Notes under the pieces: generated by a model
Seen by the model: the letters and a program-made list of their open reading frames with translations, nothing else
The model's database searches: none
What the model was told of the DNA's origin: nothing
Part shown: piece by piece, positions 14,501-25,036 of the stretch
Layout of the letters: every line of letters begins with the position of its first letter
Numbering within the stretch: position 1 is the stretch's first letter
Translations under genes and position numbers: made by a program
Origin: Hydractinia symbiolongicarpus
Lineage: Eukaryota; Cnidaria; Hydrozoa; Anthoathecata; Hydractiniidae
DNA: 64,000 nt
Reading direction: 5' to 3'
Assembly (NCBI RefSeq): GCF_029227915.1
Contig: NC_079887.1
Location: 22,381,650 to 22,445,649 of the forward strand

Positions 14501-17500
14501 TTATTTCTCGCAAAAAATTATTGACAAGATCATATTTGCAAAAGTTATGTCTCGAAAAAAATTCTGAAAAGGGACATTCGTGAAAGTCGTTTCCTATGTT
14601 TCGCATATTTTTCTTTTCTGACAGGCAAAAGTTCTTCCGCAAAATTTGCTTTTTTTAAAGTTTCATTTTAATCTGGAAGTTTAATCACTACTTTTTATCA
14701 ATTCGCAAAAATATAAATTTCTGCAAAATCTATTAATCTTTACATGTGAAAACATTTCTGTTATTAAAGAAATTTGGAAAAAACAAAAACAAACTTACTG
14801 ATGAGCATGTTGCTACTTGCATTAATGCATCAAAACCTCCTTCAGGAGTATCAAGATTTCCTGAAATTTTTTGACTTGCAACAGCCTCCTAATTATACAA
14901 AAAAAAACATTTCATGTCTTGCAACAGTGATACCAAATGATACCAAAAAATAAACATTTCAAAGGTGTGTACAAATAAAACTTGATATATCTGTATTTGC
15001 CAACCTTGACACAAATTTGACACAAATATTAAAATGTGAAGATACTTTACTTCAAATTTCTTTGCATCTTTGTTGAAGTCAAAATTGTGTTTATATCCAA
15101 AGGTTGGCATGCACGCTTGCTTGCTTTCTGTCAAACAAGGTTTATTTCTAAAAAAATAAATAATAGGTCCTAATGACATGAATTTTAGAGTTTGTTGTAA
15201 ATCGTTTATTTAAATTTACTAACAGCTTTTCAATCTGGACAAACGGTGAAACTGTTTTGTCTACAAAAGTTCCAAAACCAAGAGAGTAATTTGCAGTGAT
15301 CGTTTTGATTTCTTCAGCTGAAAAAATAAATTAGCTTAGTCGATATACAAACATGTCTGCTTCACCAAAAAACTTTTTTTAAAGTAACTGTTAAGCATGC
15401 TTAACTTGTAAAGCCACGAAATCCCATCCTGGAATAATAGCAAGCACATACAAAAACGAATTTTTAGCGTAATATTATCACAATATTTAAATAACTTATA
15501 TGGAATTCTAAAAACTTGTGATAATGGCAAACACGCTATCACCAAAACAGAAATACATGATCAATTTTCATGGCTACCTACCTATCTTTGTACCCAATGT
15601 TTTTAGCTTCGTCAAATCGTCATCCATAGATCTAGACATGTCCATAAGATAATATAGCTGCACAGGAAAGTCTTTTGCAGGTCGAACAGTTAATTTAAAT
15701 GTTTGGGTTTGATCTGTATTAAAAAGAAATAATCAGGACAATGTCATGTCTCATTTTCCGTTCACAGTGCTTTCCGTTATAGCAAAAGTAGACCAAGAAC
15801 TGTTTTCTCGGCGCGTGCATTTGGACAAAATTTTTCAATATGCGCATACAGTAACGCAAAAGTTATGCACAGTGAAAAAGAGCCTTAAGTAATAAAACTA
15901 ATATATAACCAGAAAGGTAACGTGGACAATAAGGGTAGCTGAACATATACGTCGTTTCTTGCTGCTAAGGGCCTTAATTAGCTTGTTAATGGATTAGTTT
16001 TTCCTTGGTATAAAATTCCATATAATAAGTACAGTGTTTTTCACCACGCCAAAATGCAAGTGGAAAACATTTTTACCTTTTCTAAGTTTAAGTTGAACCT
16101 TTTGTGGACGAACTTGAACAAGGGAATCGAATTTATCATCTTGTGTTAGCTAACATAACAGAAGAAACAAAAATAGTGGTACATAATAATTTCTATACCT
16201 TGAATCCACATGAGAAACATACAGTATGAGAAATATCTTAAAAATGAAACACAGAAGTACGAGAGCTTCTTTTTTTACATTGCATACAAAGTATTTGTAA
16301 TCTAGAGATAAGGACACCAAGTATTTACTAGATGCAAACTTTGGTTTTAAAGCAATTCCTATCCACTTTCCCCCTGCTATTCATCTGTTAAAAATATAAG
16401 AAATTTGCGAGTATTTGTAAACTAGAGATAAGGACACCAAGTATTTACTAGATGCAAACTTTGGTTTTAAAGCAATTCCTATCCACTTTCCCCTTGCTAT
16501 TCATCTGGTAAAAATATAAGAAATTTGCGATTTTAAAGCAATTTATTAGCTGCTCGTTTTCGAGAAAATTCACAAAAAAATTTGGATGGTGGACGGACTT
16601 GAACAATCGAATGGCGGGCAAACTATCTGTAAACGGGAAATGGGGACACAAAGTTTTTCAATTTCTAGATACAAACTTTTGTTTTAAAACCAATTCTCTT
16701 TTCTTTCTTGTCATTTATATCTGTTATAAAATATAAAAAATTAGGATTTTAAAGCATTGGCTGCCTGTTTTTGTAAAAATTCACAAAATTTTTTTTCTGA
16801 TGACTGTCTGTAGGAACAAACTGAGGTGTAAAGTTTTAACATAACAATGCCACTACGCAGCCTTGAGGGTTTTTTAAAAACAGAAACAAGCAACATTGAA
16901 GCGGTGATGTCAGTTAATTTGTGTGATTGTGTCACCGGAGAATATTGTCCATCTTCTTAGCCTCAAAGTCTGAAGTAACTTTTCAAATTTTTCTTCTCAC
17001 CGTTGCTTAAAATAATCACGTGATTGTGTTTGTGACACATACAAAAAGGCTTCATCGAATGTTTACACATTCAGTGCTCTGAATCTTGCAAATATCTTGG
17101 GTGTGTCAATCTTTTTATCAATTTAAACTGAAACTTGTAAAAAAAACTACATGATTTATTGATTAAAACTGGAGAAAAAGATTTTTTAAGCTGATCGTGA
17201 ACCATTCTCTTCACATATCCTAAATTAAGAGTTTTCTGCATGGGATTTACCAACCATTTATAGCGTTCCGCTATCTTTATTTTTACACTTAAAGGCCGGG
17301 ACCCGCAATCATCAGGCCAAAAATTGGACGAAAAAACCCACAGTTTGGCCGCAATAACTTCTGCGGGCTAGGTTCTTATGAAAAGTCCTCCCTATCTATA
17401 TTATAATGCCCGTATACGTCTGTCTGTCTGTCACGCAAAATGGTAGCTTAGCTGCGCAAGTAGCGAGAAGCACGCAATGCGGTAAAAAAAGGACGAGGGA

Positions 17501-20500
17501 ACCCGTGGATTCTCCACGGGCTAACGACTAGTCTCTATAATAATAGCCGTCGTCTGTCTGTCTGTTCAAAAGGGTTACCGATATTCCTTTGATCTTTCCG
17601 CGAATTTTTAGAAAACAGGGGGTTGTTTAATCGCAAATCTTATTATTGATTAAAATAAATTCTAAAAATTAATTTATTTCTTTAATTAATTGAATTACTT
17701 TATTTATTGCCATAAGTAAGAGAAATAAATTTAGTGATAAAAATGAATGCATTATTTTAATACGCCATTTTTAATAATAATTACCCCCGTGACCTCAATC
17801 GCCGTTTTCGCTCAGAACCTACAGAAAACAAATGGGACAGTTTACTGATAGTTTTACTGACTTTGTTTTGACCGCTCGCACATAATACACCAATCAAAAC
17901 GCTTAATTGTTTAAAAAACCAATCCAAAACTTTCGCGGCCTGGGCATGCCAACGAAGAAACATGAGGACCGAAACATGATGGCCATTTTAGTTATTAAAG
18001 TAATGGTGGTCAGTGCTGTTTGTAAGTCTGTTTCGTCTTCTATAAGCTTTTTATTTTCGTAATATTGTTTTTATGTATGTTCTAAAAAATGTTAAGATAA
18101 ATATATTGTCACGTTTTTAGTCACGTACACATCTTAAACGCAACAGTTTTAGGATTTTTGGCTAGGAACGAAGATTTTGAAGGCTAGCTAGCTAGCTAGA
18201 ACCTTACTTATTACTATTCTGTATGGTATAACATCTTTTTATCTTACCCACCATTTATTTTTGTGTTGTGACTGTAGCCATTTAGTTAGCTCCTATCTTT
18301 GGCAAAAATTGAGAGTATGAAAATGCAGTTTGGCTACAACAATTCTTAAACAAAAAGTGTTATGCTAAATGCAGTCTATACGCCTGTTCAACTCAGTTTA
18401 ACTATACTAAGCGGTTAGCCCAGTGTTAACAACAGACTGTTGTTTTTGGTAAAGGCTGTTACGCCTATGCACCATGTACAACGTGGTTTACCTGACTTAA
18501 GGGGTCAACCCAATGTGACAATTCATTTTTAAACTTTCTCTGTCTGTACGGATGTGCAACAATTTTTACCTGGACTAACTGATCAGCCCTGTTGTGTTTT
18601 TTTTTAAACAGAGTCTGTGAGAAAGTTTTTTCCAAAGGTGTATTATTCCTATACGCATGTGCGACATGGTTTAACTGTAGTAAGCGCTTAGCCCAGTGTC
18701 ACGATAAATTTTTTAACTTCACAAAAACTTATTCTGCAAAATAAAATAATATTGACTGATTGTTTTTGCTATGATGGGGTACCGACTGTTGTTTGTAAAC
18801 TGTGTTTTTATTTCAGCTATCGTTGCGGAAATATTTTTTGAAAAATATGTTACAGTCGCAAGACTATAATGGTGTATGCGCTTCACTTGATTTACGACAT
18901 ACTGTATACCTGTACTAAAGTGCTCCACCTGACTGTGTCGCACAGTTTGCAGTTCTTTTTAAGCGCTCCTTAGGGTGTTCAACAACAGTTACTTGGGGCT
19001 CATCCCGGCGATTCGACACCGGGTTTCCCGGCTAGTATATTAAAATACCCGTATACAAATATGTCTGTCACACAAAATGGTAGCTTAGCTGCGCGAGTAG
19101 CAAGACACATGCAATGCGGTATAAAAAGGGCTGCCGAACTCGTGGATTTTTTCACGGGCTAACGACTAGTGTATCTAAATAAAGTGAATTAAAAAACTCA
19201 AATAAAACTGGCCTTCTCTTCTGCCACCAATCCAGAAGTTGAATATTTTTCGATTGAAGAAAGGGGTCTAACCATAAATGATGTATAGCTATACATGTGT
19301 GAAACATTCGCGAAATGTGAAATTTAGTGGTTTAGGTACTTAGAATTTTGACTTTTTTGTTTACTTGATGGGATACTTGAACAGCTGAGAAGTAAAGCCA
19401 TCTACTTCCATGTTGACAAAGTGACCTTTGTAAAGTTAAAATTCAAAGAGTACAAAATTTATAACAAAAGTTTAATAATATTTAATTATTTATATTTATA
19501 ATTATTTAGTGATATATATAGCTAGTTTGAGTGACACACCATGGGAATCATCTGCATCCAGGTTACCATATTTGTTTTTGGTTCCCATGCTAACCTGGTG
19601 TGATGTATATAAGTCTTGCCACCCTTATTTTGTCATTCATCAGTCAGCTCTTAATCAGTCAACATCAAGTTCTTGAGTTTCAATGCACAATATTTCAATG
19701 CACAACAATGATGATGATCTTACTTACACAATATTTCTATGAGTGCTATAGCTTGTTCTTCAATTTCACATAAGAGATAGATAGATAGATGTGCATATTT
19801 TACATGGCTAGCCTCACAAATATCGAGGGATATACCCTGTCTATTATTTCCAGGAGGGGCCATGGCTTAGATGGAGAGTCCTAGAGTACTTAATGCTCAT
19901 TTTGAGCTACGCAGACCCAATTAGTAGGGCCCACGCTCTACTAGACAACTCCCGGCAACATCCAACGGCCCACACAGTGTGCCATCTCCCCAATTTCCCT
20001 CACATGGCTTGGGTTAACCCGGGGCTATGGTAACATTCACTCGCCCATGTTGAATCGCCGTCAAGAGGAATCGAACCCCGGTCTCCCGCACAGAGTACGA
20101 AAGCTATAACCACTAATCTACGGCGCCACAAGTTTACACTTGTCACACATTTTCATAGTACTTTTTGCTCTGGGCAGCTGGTAAGTATTAGCTATTCTAT
20201 GTCAAATATTTTTTTTAAATTTGAACTGGATATTTACTGTAATTTTGTATTTATTTAATTTGAACGCATATCAAGATATCAATTTAAATCAAAAATTTTG
20301 TTGTTACAAACACTTCCCTTTCGTGTGACGCCTTAACAACCTTCCCATAATTTCGCGGTTCGGGCTATCTTTAAAATGTTTGCAGGCATTTAATTTCGCA
20401 GGTGACGACTAAGAAAAATTTTCACCGGATTTAACTTTTCAAATGTTTGTGCATCGATATGTAGAAGTTTATATCCTTAAAAGAATTTATTCCACCATGG

Positions 20501-21210
20501 AGTGTCACTGATACTGGATCAGTAATTCCTCAACCTACCTTCACACTTCCGTCTTCAATAACAATATTTTTGCATCCATAACAATATTTTTGCATCCATG
20601 AGTAGTCTTTAACACCGACCTAAAATTGCATCTAGGCCTGCGAGAATTCTCTCCATCAGTAAAATCCTAGAAACAAAATATACTAGACTTTTATGTTGTA
20701 AGAACGAAGAACGTTATGTAATAGATTGTATATATATATACGTATTATACGTGAGCGCCAAGCAGAAAGGATAGATTCACATTTTTAGTCTCTAGCTAGC
20801 ATGACTAGGCCGGGGTTCGAACCCAAGACCTCCCGTAGTGGGAGCGAACGCTCTACCACAAGGCTATCAGATAGACTTGTTAAAATAAGTATATACACGT
20901 TCACACTTACCACGTCCGCGCACCAGTAACAACGACCACCTGCTTTCAAACAGCTTGAACAATCAGGAGCTTGGGTACAAGGATTATCTAAAAATATATT
21001 TAAAAATTAAAATTAATATCTTAATTCATTAACATATACAATTGAATTCAAGAAGCACGTTAAAATCTCTTATACTTAGGCGGTGTTACAGAGATTATTA
21101 GAACAGAATTAGTAAATACACAAAATGAAACACATCCAATTATTCATACCATTTTGCCCACGTACAGTTGAACACGCCAACAGCCCCACCATAAGCAACT
21201 CATTCCACAT
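5589..21210 (-). CDS. Integrin beta subunit (about 792 aa over 21 exons; exon 3 frame broken by a 20-bp duplication)
   Basis: Beta chain of an integrin adhesion receptor, a type I plasma-membrane protein pairing with an alpha chain. Exons: 21210-21150 (signal peptide), 20987-20911 and 20666-20539 (PSI domain), 16149-16077, 15713-15582 ([13 protein letters not shown]), 15317-15224, 15147-15051, 14888-14799, 14045-13959, 11903-11814, 11717-11622, 11534-11439, 11083-10887, 10036-9733, 9096-9015, 8920-8796, 8265-8179 (cysteine-rich EGF repeats), 7837-7612 (beta tail), 7104-6983 (membrane helix then WKLLITAY), 6903-6853 and 5672-5589 (tail ending [13 protein letters not shown]). Every splice phase agrees, and the coding sum is 2379 nt once the 20-bp duplication is discounted. 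With it, exon 3 shifts frame and stops. The first tail NPxY motif is SPIF and the second is NPTF. Introns are rich in transposons. Confidence 0.95.
5689..5825. mobile_element. Foldback MITE-like element in the last integrin beta intron
   Basis: About 140 bp with inverted arms. The left arm begins ATACAATAATAGCCAATTAC. The reverse complement of the right arm begins ATACAATAATAACCGATTAC. Both continue into similar GTACCGxAAAATATC-type sequence. It lies about 20 bp upstream, in transcript sense, of the final integrin exon. No coding capacity; superfamily unknown. Confidence 0.6.
6402..6478. mobile_element. Small inverted-repeat element with GGGCAATAC ends
   Basis: The arm GGGCAATAC near 6405 faces GTATTGCCC near 6470, and an inner hairpin of GACGGGC/GCCCGTC spans 6402-6432. 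It shares the CCGCAAAATATC core with the foldback element at 5689-5825, so the two are probably related short nonautonomous elements. Boundaries are approximate. Confidence 0.4.
7308..7421 (+). mobile_element. Miniature Helitron-like element, copy A (internally deleted)
   Basis: Starts TCTATATTATAATGCCCG and ends with a stem-loop (CCCGTGGA / TCCATGGG) followed by CTAACGA and CTAG. It is flanked by A on the left and T on the right. TC start, 3' hairpin and CTRR end inserted between A and T are hallmarks of Helitrons. At 114 bp it lacks part of the middle seen in the roughly 140-bp copies. It lies in an integrin beta intron. Confidence 0.7.
8286..8598. repeat. 20-bp minisatellite in an integrin beta intron
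   Basis: About 15 imperfect copies of a 20-bp unit close to AAAGTTGTTGTGACCAAAAT. Several open frames run through it on the minus strand, but they only translate the repeat and are not genes. It sits immediately upstream, in transcript sense, of the 8265-8179 EGF exon. Confidence 0.85.
9232..9660. repeat. Degenerate minisatellite (ATAACGAACTCTCNATAT-type)
   Basis: Roughly 430 bp built from diverged units of about 18-20 bp containing ATAACGAACTCTC. It lies in the integrin intron between the 10036-9733 and 9096-9015 exons. No coding capacity is seen. Confidence 0.75.
11954..13183. mobile_element. Nonautonomous DNA transposon (hAT-like ends) in an integrin beta intron
   Basis: Both ends carry the inverted repeat CAGGCCCGGTCxGGA, and the element is flanked by the direct repeat ATATAC (11948-11953 and 13184-13189). 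Subterminal GATCGCACG motifs occur near both ends, as often seen in hAT elements. The interior (about 1.2 kb) has no transposase ORF. The 6-bp target duplication is shorter than the usual 8 bp of hAT, so the superfamily is uncertain. It is inserted in an A-rich ATACAGAAAAAA-type repeat. Confidence 0.75.
13184..13300. repeat. A-rich minisatellite flanking the transposon insertion
   Basis: Imperfect units close to ATACAGAAAAAA or ATACATGAAAAA. The same sequence continues on the other side of the inserted transposon at about 11920-11953, showing that the element landed inside this array. Confidence 0.7.
16291..16530. repeat. Direct tandem duplication of a 120-bp unit
   Basis: Positions 16291-16410 and 16411-16530 are near-identical, with only a few substitutions. 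More diverged pieces of the same sequence continue to about 16790, giving a second, longer repeat period. It lies in the large integrin intron between exons 3 and 4. No coding function. Confidence 0.85.
17395..17531 (+). mobile_element. Miniature Helitron-like element, copy B
   Basis: 137 bp. It starts TCTATATTATAATGCCCG and ends with an 8-bp stem (CCCGTGGA / TCCACGGG), then CTAACGA and CTAG. It is near full length for the family and in the same orientation as copies A, C and D. A second Helitron-type 5' end abuts it directly at 17532. Confidence 0.75.
17532..19035 (+). mobile_element. Longer Helitron-like nonautonomous element with an internal repeat array
   Basis: Begins TCTCTATAATAATAGCCGTC, a Helitron-type 5' end, directly after copy B. 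A plausible 3' end is the stem CCGGG-TTT-CCCGG followed by CTAG at 19021-19035. Inside, about 18360-18960, are diverged units of roughly 100-140 bp that repeat phrases such as TACGCCTGT, TTTAACT and TAAGCGGTTAGCCCAGTGT. No RepHel protein is encoded. The pairing of these two ends is inferred. Confidence 0.5.
19036..19169 (+). mobile_element. Miniature Helitron-like element, copy C
   Basis: Abuts the CTAG end at 19035. It resembles copy B through AATACCCGTATAC, AAAATGGTAGCTTAGCTGCG and a 3' stem, ending CTAACGACTAG. The 5' TC appears degenerate. Together with the two upstream elements it makes a head-to-tail run of three. Confidence 0.65.
19850..20128 (-). mobile_element. tRNA-derived SINE
   Basis: On the minus strand the 5' head has an A box (TAGATTAGTGG, 20120-20110) at about +9 and a B box (GGTTCGATTCC, 20077-20067) at about +52, which is tRNA spacing. 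About 200 bp of tRNA-unrelated body follows to about 19850. It does not fold as a complete tRNA and sits in an integrin intron, so it is a SINE, not a tRNA gene. Family name not assigned. Confidence 0.7.
20539..20666 (-). other. Integrin beta exon 3 (PSI domain), disrupted by an exact 20-bp tandem duplication
   Basis: Positions 20561-20580 and 20581-20600 repeat the same 20 bp, with a single difference at the last base. Without one copy the exon is exactly 36 codons, phase 0 at both ends, and reads through [13 protein letters not shown] into the next exon. With both copies the frame shifts after GCKNIV and reaches TGA before the donor. This is either an assembly or sequencing artefact, a null allele, or a real frameshift. 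Confidence 0.85.
20790..20878 (-). mobile_element. Second tRNA-derived SINE head (fragment)
   Basis: On the minus strand an A-box-like TAGCCTTGTGG (20866-20856) and a B box (GGTTCGAACCC, about 20823-20813) are spaced as in tRNA promoters. The intervening arms do not make a convincing cloverleaf. It lies between integrin exons 2 and 3. The head differs from that of the 19850-20128 SINE. Confidence 0.55.
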
Positions 21211-22530
21211 ATTTTGTCTTGTCTTATTTCATGTAAAAATATTGTATATTATGGTGTATACAAAATTAAAAATATTACACATTTTTAAATGTTATGTCAA
21301 AAGCATTCGCAAGACACATAAACTATTTATGGAGTAAAATGTTTTTTTTATGGTACTACAAGAAATACTAAGCCAGGTTCTAAACCGTATGATTGGTTGC
21401 ATTTAAAAAATAATTTATTTTGTTTAGTTACAAACTACAACAGATGACATTTCTTTTAACACTGTTTATTCCTTTTTAATAACTTCATAACTGTTTACTC
21501 ATTACAGAAAAGTGACAATTGTAATATTGCTGAAAATGCTGCTTTCTACCAAAGGATATATAATAGCTAATTGACGTCATTAAGTGTCTTCTACTTCTAT
21601 ATAAGTTCTTTTTTTGAAACCAGCTATTAAACTTTCACAACAATCTAATTACTAATACACTTTCCTTCTTCAAAAACTTAATTATGCGCAAAAAACCTTA
21701 ATTGGCAATAAAATATGCTTACTTAAGACCTGTTTCACATTACTGTTTAGTCATCTAAAGAATGTAGACACATGCCGGCGAGTATACACATCGCAAATTT
21801 ACAAATTTAGTCATATGTACTCAGATATATGCAAATTACATGAAGAAAGTAGACGACCTTGGACAGGTGAAAAAAGGTTTAAACGAGCTAATACAAGTGC
21901 CGTCGAGCTTAGAGACAAGCGAAATCGAGGTTAGTCATGTGCAAGCGAGTTTAGACAAGTGTAGACTAGTTTAAACAAGTGCGGGCGAGTTTAGACAAGT
22001 TTAGTCGAGTTTAGACAAGTGTAGTCGAGTTAAGACAAGTGTAGTCGAGTTTAGACAAGTATAGACTTATTTTAAACAAATCTGGTCGAGTTTAGACAAG
22101 TGGGGGGCAAGTCTAAACAAAGTAAAAACGTATACACGAGGCACTTTAGCATTATAGACAAAATAAATTCACTTAATAGTACTGAAGCAACAAATATATA
22201 ACCAACAAGAGTTCCATGAAGATGAATCAAAATTAATGAAATAGAATGCCAGTCAAGGTTAAACTAATTCTAAACAAACAATACAACAGTCACCGTTCAA
22301 TTAAGAAGTTTTCATTGAGGTGATGTAAATACTTTTGTCCGTTATCATTAAAGGCTTTCTTGTTATAATTCCATTTAACGAGTCGGTAATTAATATTTTG
22401 AATAACAAACGTGATTCAAAATTTTAGTTTCGTGTTTAACCACAAAATCGAAAATTACCTATTTATTATCTTCGTATAAAACTACACACTAATTATGGTG
22501 AAAATGCTTTCGTCAGCATGCAACTTCAGT
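21211..22530. other. Intergenic stretch upstream of integrin beta with a minisatellite at about 21880-22115
   Basis: No gene was recognised. From about 21880 to 22115 there are about ten imperfect units of 20-21 bp close to GTTTAGACAAGTGTAGTCGA. The integrin promoter should lie just above 21210, but no clear TATA motif was assigned. Confidence 0.5.
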
Positions 22531-22563
22531 CGTGACGTCAACTGAAGTAGATAAAATAAGTTC

Positions 22564-22601
22564 GGTTTTTCAAGACGTCAGCGCTGACGTCTTGAAAAAC
22601 C
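22564..22601. repeat. Perfect 38-bp palindrome
   Basis: Two 19-nt arms, GGTTTTTCAAGACGTCAGC and its exact reverse complement, meet with no spacer. It lies inside the decayed class C GPCR copy, next to the segment matching its membrane helices 3-4. Origin unknown; it could be a foldback insertion or hairpin-mediated rearrangement. Confidence 0.85.
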
Positions 22602-23204
22602 TGCAGCTCACTTTTAATTGTATAGAACGTTAAAGATTTGTATAAAAGAGAACCCAGATTAGCTACCTCCGTCAACGCAGCGAAAACCTTTTTATGATCA
22701 AATAATCTGATTTTGGAATAAAAAATAAACATTAGCTTTTAAATTTTCAGAAACACGGATGAACATATAGCCATATGCAATAATCCAACTGCGTTGTGAA
22801 AAATTGACATTAAATTTTTTCCCGTGTTGTTATTGTTTTAATGTTATTCTTGATTAGCCATAGTATTTACGGAAAAGGAGGCTATGCAAGAAAAGTGATT
22901 TAAAATTATAGGTAGCTTTTCTCGAAGCGGAAGTGATGGAATTAATATCAAACAAGAAGCCCTGGGGGCTCTAAGAATTTCCGTTCGCTACCAAAACATT
23001 TGATGACAACCTGCTTATTCGTTGTGTTATCGTGCCAAACATTCGAACAGGTTTGGTGCATGAAGCTCTGAAGATAGAGCACACAAGTGACATTATATCT
23101 TACAACAAACGCAAACAAAACGTGCTAACAAAAAATACAGCCATTCATGGTTGAAAGTCTTGCGATTGAAACGTTTATGGTCTTAAACGGCATTTAGTTG
23201 ACAA

Positions 23205-23455
23205 AAAATCAAAATTTTGATGTGACCATTATGTTGAGCATACTTTTTTTGTTAACTGTGCCAAATTTTGTCGAAAATAAAGTAGTATTAATTTTTGGAC
23301 CAATTTTGGCCTAAAATGACATTTAAGGTGGGAAAAAAATTAAAGTTTTAATGTCACCATCATGTTCAGCATACTTTTTTGTTAACTGTGCCAAATTTTG
23401 TCGAAAACAAATACCAATTTGGCCTGAAACGTCATTTAGATGACTTCCCAATACT
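23205..23455. repeat. Two-copy tandem repeat of about 131 bp
   Basis: The phrase TGTGACCATTATGTTGAGCA at 23221 recurs with few changes at 23352, and GTTAACTGTGCCAAATTTTG occurs in both copies. The repeat lies between fragments of the decayed GPCR copy, so it probably inserted there or expanded after decay. Confidence 0.75.
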
Positions 23456-24154
23456 TAGGGAGTTTGGGTACGAAGTTTAAATCTGTGACGTTGCAATTGA
23501 CTATTTGGGACAGGGTTAGTTAGATCCTCCTCTCAGAGAAACGTGAAATCCCAGGGTCGATTTTTTCTCAAAAAATGCTCCGAAAGAAAAAACGACGGTT
23601 TTAAAGAATTTCCTACGCCTTCGGGCGCGGAAATTCAATAAATTATAAGCTGAAGTATTTCGAGCAGAAATAATAAATCCACTATCAACAGTGTTTAATG
23701 TTTTGAAGGTCGTAGCGTTAGGTGAATAAAGCTTCCGAAAGCACAAATTCCAGCTCATATCTACCACTTGTTAAATACATAATCTTATATGTTTTCTTAA
23801 TTAGCGTTTTAAGATCTCTACGATGAAGGCAACGGGGATACAGTATACTCTCCAATTAGCGGAAGCCATCGGTGTATGACCAAAGTGTCCGCTAATCAGA
23901 GGTGTCCGCCTTTTAGAGTGTCCGTTACTGTACAAATTCGTAAAAAAATATTTGGTATTTTGGCGGGTTCTTGCTGACGTCAACAAAAGGTTTAAACCCT
24001 TATATCTCCTGAACTCTTCTTTGAAACCACATATATATCTATATATTATCTTAAATAGCATTTCTGCTGTGGAATTTTAATTATTGCTGATGTCTAATGT
24101 AGTTGTTAACAATATTCACAATTCCAGGTCCTTCTGAACCGGACTAAATTTCTT

Positions 24155-24228
24155 TCGTCACGGACGTTCCGTAAGTCACTCGAGTTGTTTCTCTGCCTAA
24201 GTGTATTTTCCACGGGTTTAACGACTAG
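24155..24228 (+). mobile_element. Degenerate 3' end of a Helitron-like element
   Basis: Ends GTATTTTCCACGGGTTTAAC then GACTAG, clearly related to the 3' ends of copies A-D. The 5' part is unrecognisable. It lies between the two minus-strand GPCR copies. Confidence 0.45.
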
Positions 24229-25036
24229 TCAGTAACAAACAGAGAAAATGGGTTACAAAATTTATTTGATCAATTATTATATATTTAATTTCAATTCTGT
24301 GAATAGATGAAATTGTTGACTACCTTTTTACAATTTAAAATCAATATAGAGAGGTTTGTTTTTAATATAATTCTAATTTATTTTTGTAGCTTTACATCTG
24401 CTTAAAATGTAGGAGGATAGAACACTGTCTTTCACGCAGGCTGGGCTAGCTAGCCAGCAAGATAAGACAACATTATTTCGTGTATGTGTGGAAACATTAA
24501 CACCATAACATTTTTTTCAATATATATATATAACTAAAACATACTTTAGAATTAATTCACATGGCTAGCTTCTTTCCATAACAATCTGCTGTGAACAATG
24601 GATCACTTTTAATGGTAAGATTTTACATGTCTTTGTGTATTTGTCGTAACTGCCTTAACCCTAAGAAATATTAATGTTCTCTCTTGGATTTACCTATATA
24701 TTCCAATGATGCATCATTGACTTTTGTAATTTTGCAGATTTGAACTTTAGTAACTTGACAAAAAATGGCAATAATTGTTCATTTTAATTAAGACGAAATG
24801 ATGGCGTTAGCAACTTTCTCATTTTTTGAGAAAGATATGTTTTAGTTAGTATGGATCTATACAAGACCCAGCTAAAGGATCACGGAAACCGATAAAATCT
24901 TATTACAACAAAAAATCAAACTCATCTTAATTATACGACTTCAATGTTTTCGTTGATCATGTACTTAGACTAAGCTGAATTTTCTAATAATCCCCTTTTA
25001 AATGAATAATACATTAGTTTAACTTCAAATCAATTT

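Larger units (their letters stand above)
22538..23775 (-). pseudogene. Decayed class C GPCR copy
   Basis: Fragments match the intact gene at 25037-27328 in the same order and orientation. 23767-23640 reads SPNATTFKTLNTVDSGFI, like SPRATTFETLNIVDGGFI of the ligand domain. 22990-22890 matches its following segment. 22800-22620 matches the membrane region (KIRLFDHKKVFAALTEV versus KIRLSDQEKVFAALTDV). Large parts between are deleted or replaced, including the cysteine-rich region, and there are stops. No function is expected. Confidence 0.8.

Noticed and set aside
14260-14780. Repeated TCGCAAAAGTTATTTC-like phrases in an integrin intron
   Set aside because: Too diverged to define a unit or element; may be chance in AT-rich DNA.
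20040-20128. tRNA gene
   Set aside because: A and B boxes are present, but arms do not form a full cloverleaf and the sequence continues into a SINE body.
21880-22115. Possible CRISPR or regulatory array of about 20-bp units
   Set aside because: Units are adjacent and diverged with no unique spacers; an ordinary minisatellite in a eukaryotic intergenic region.
23801-24061. 86-codon minus-strand ORF near the GPCR copies
   Set aside because: No similarity to the GPCR and no domain; composition like flanking non-coding DNA.
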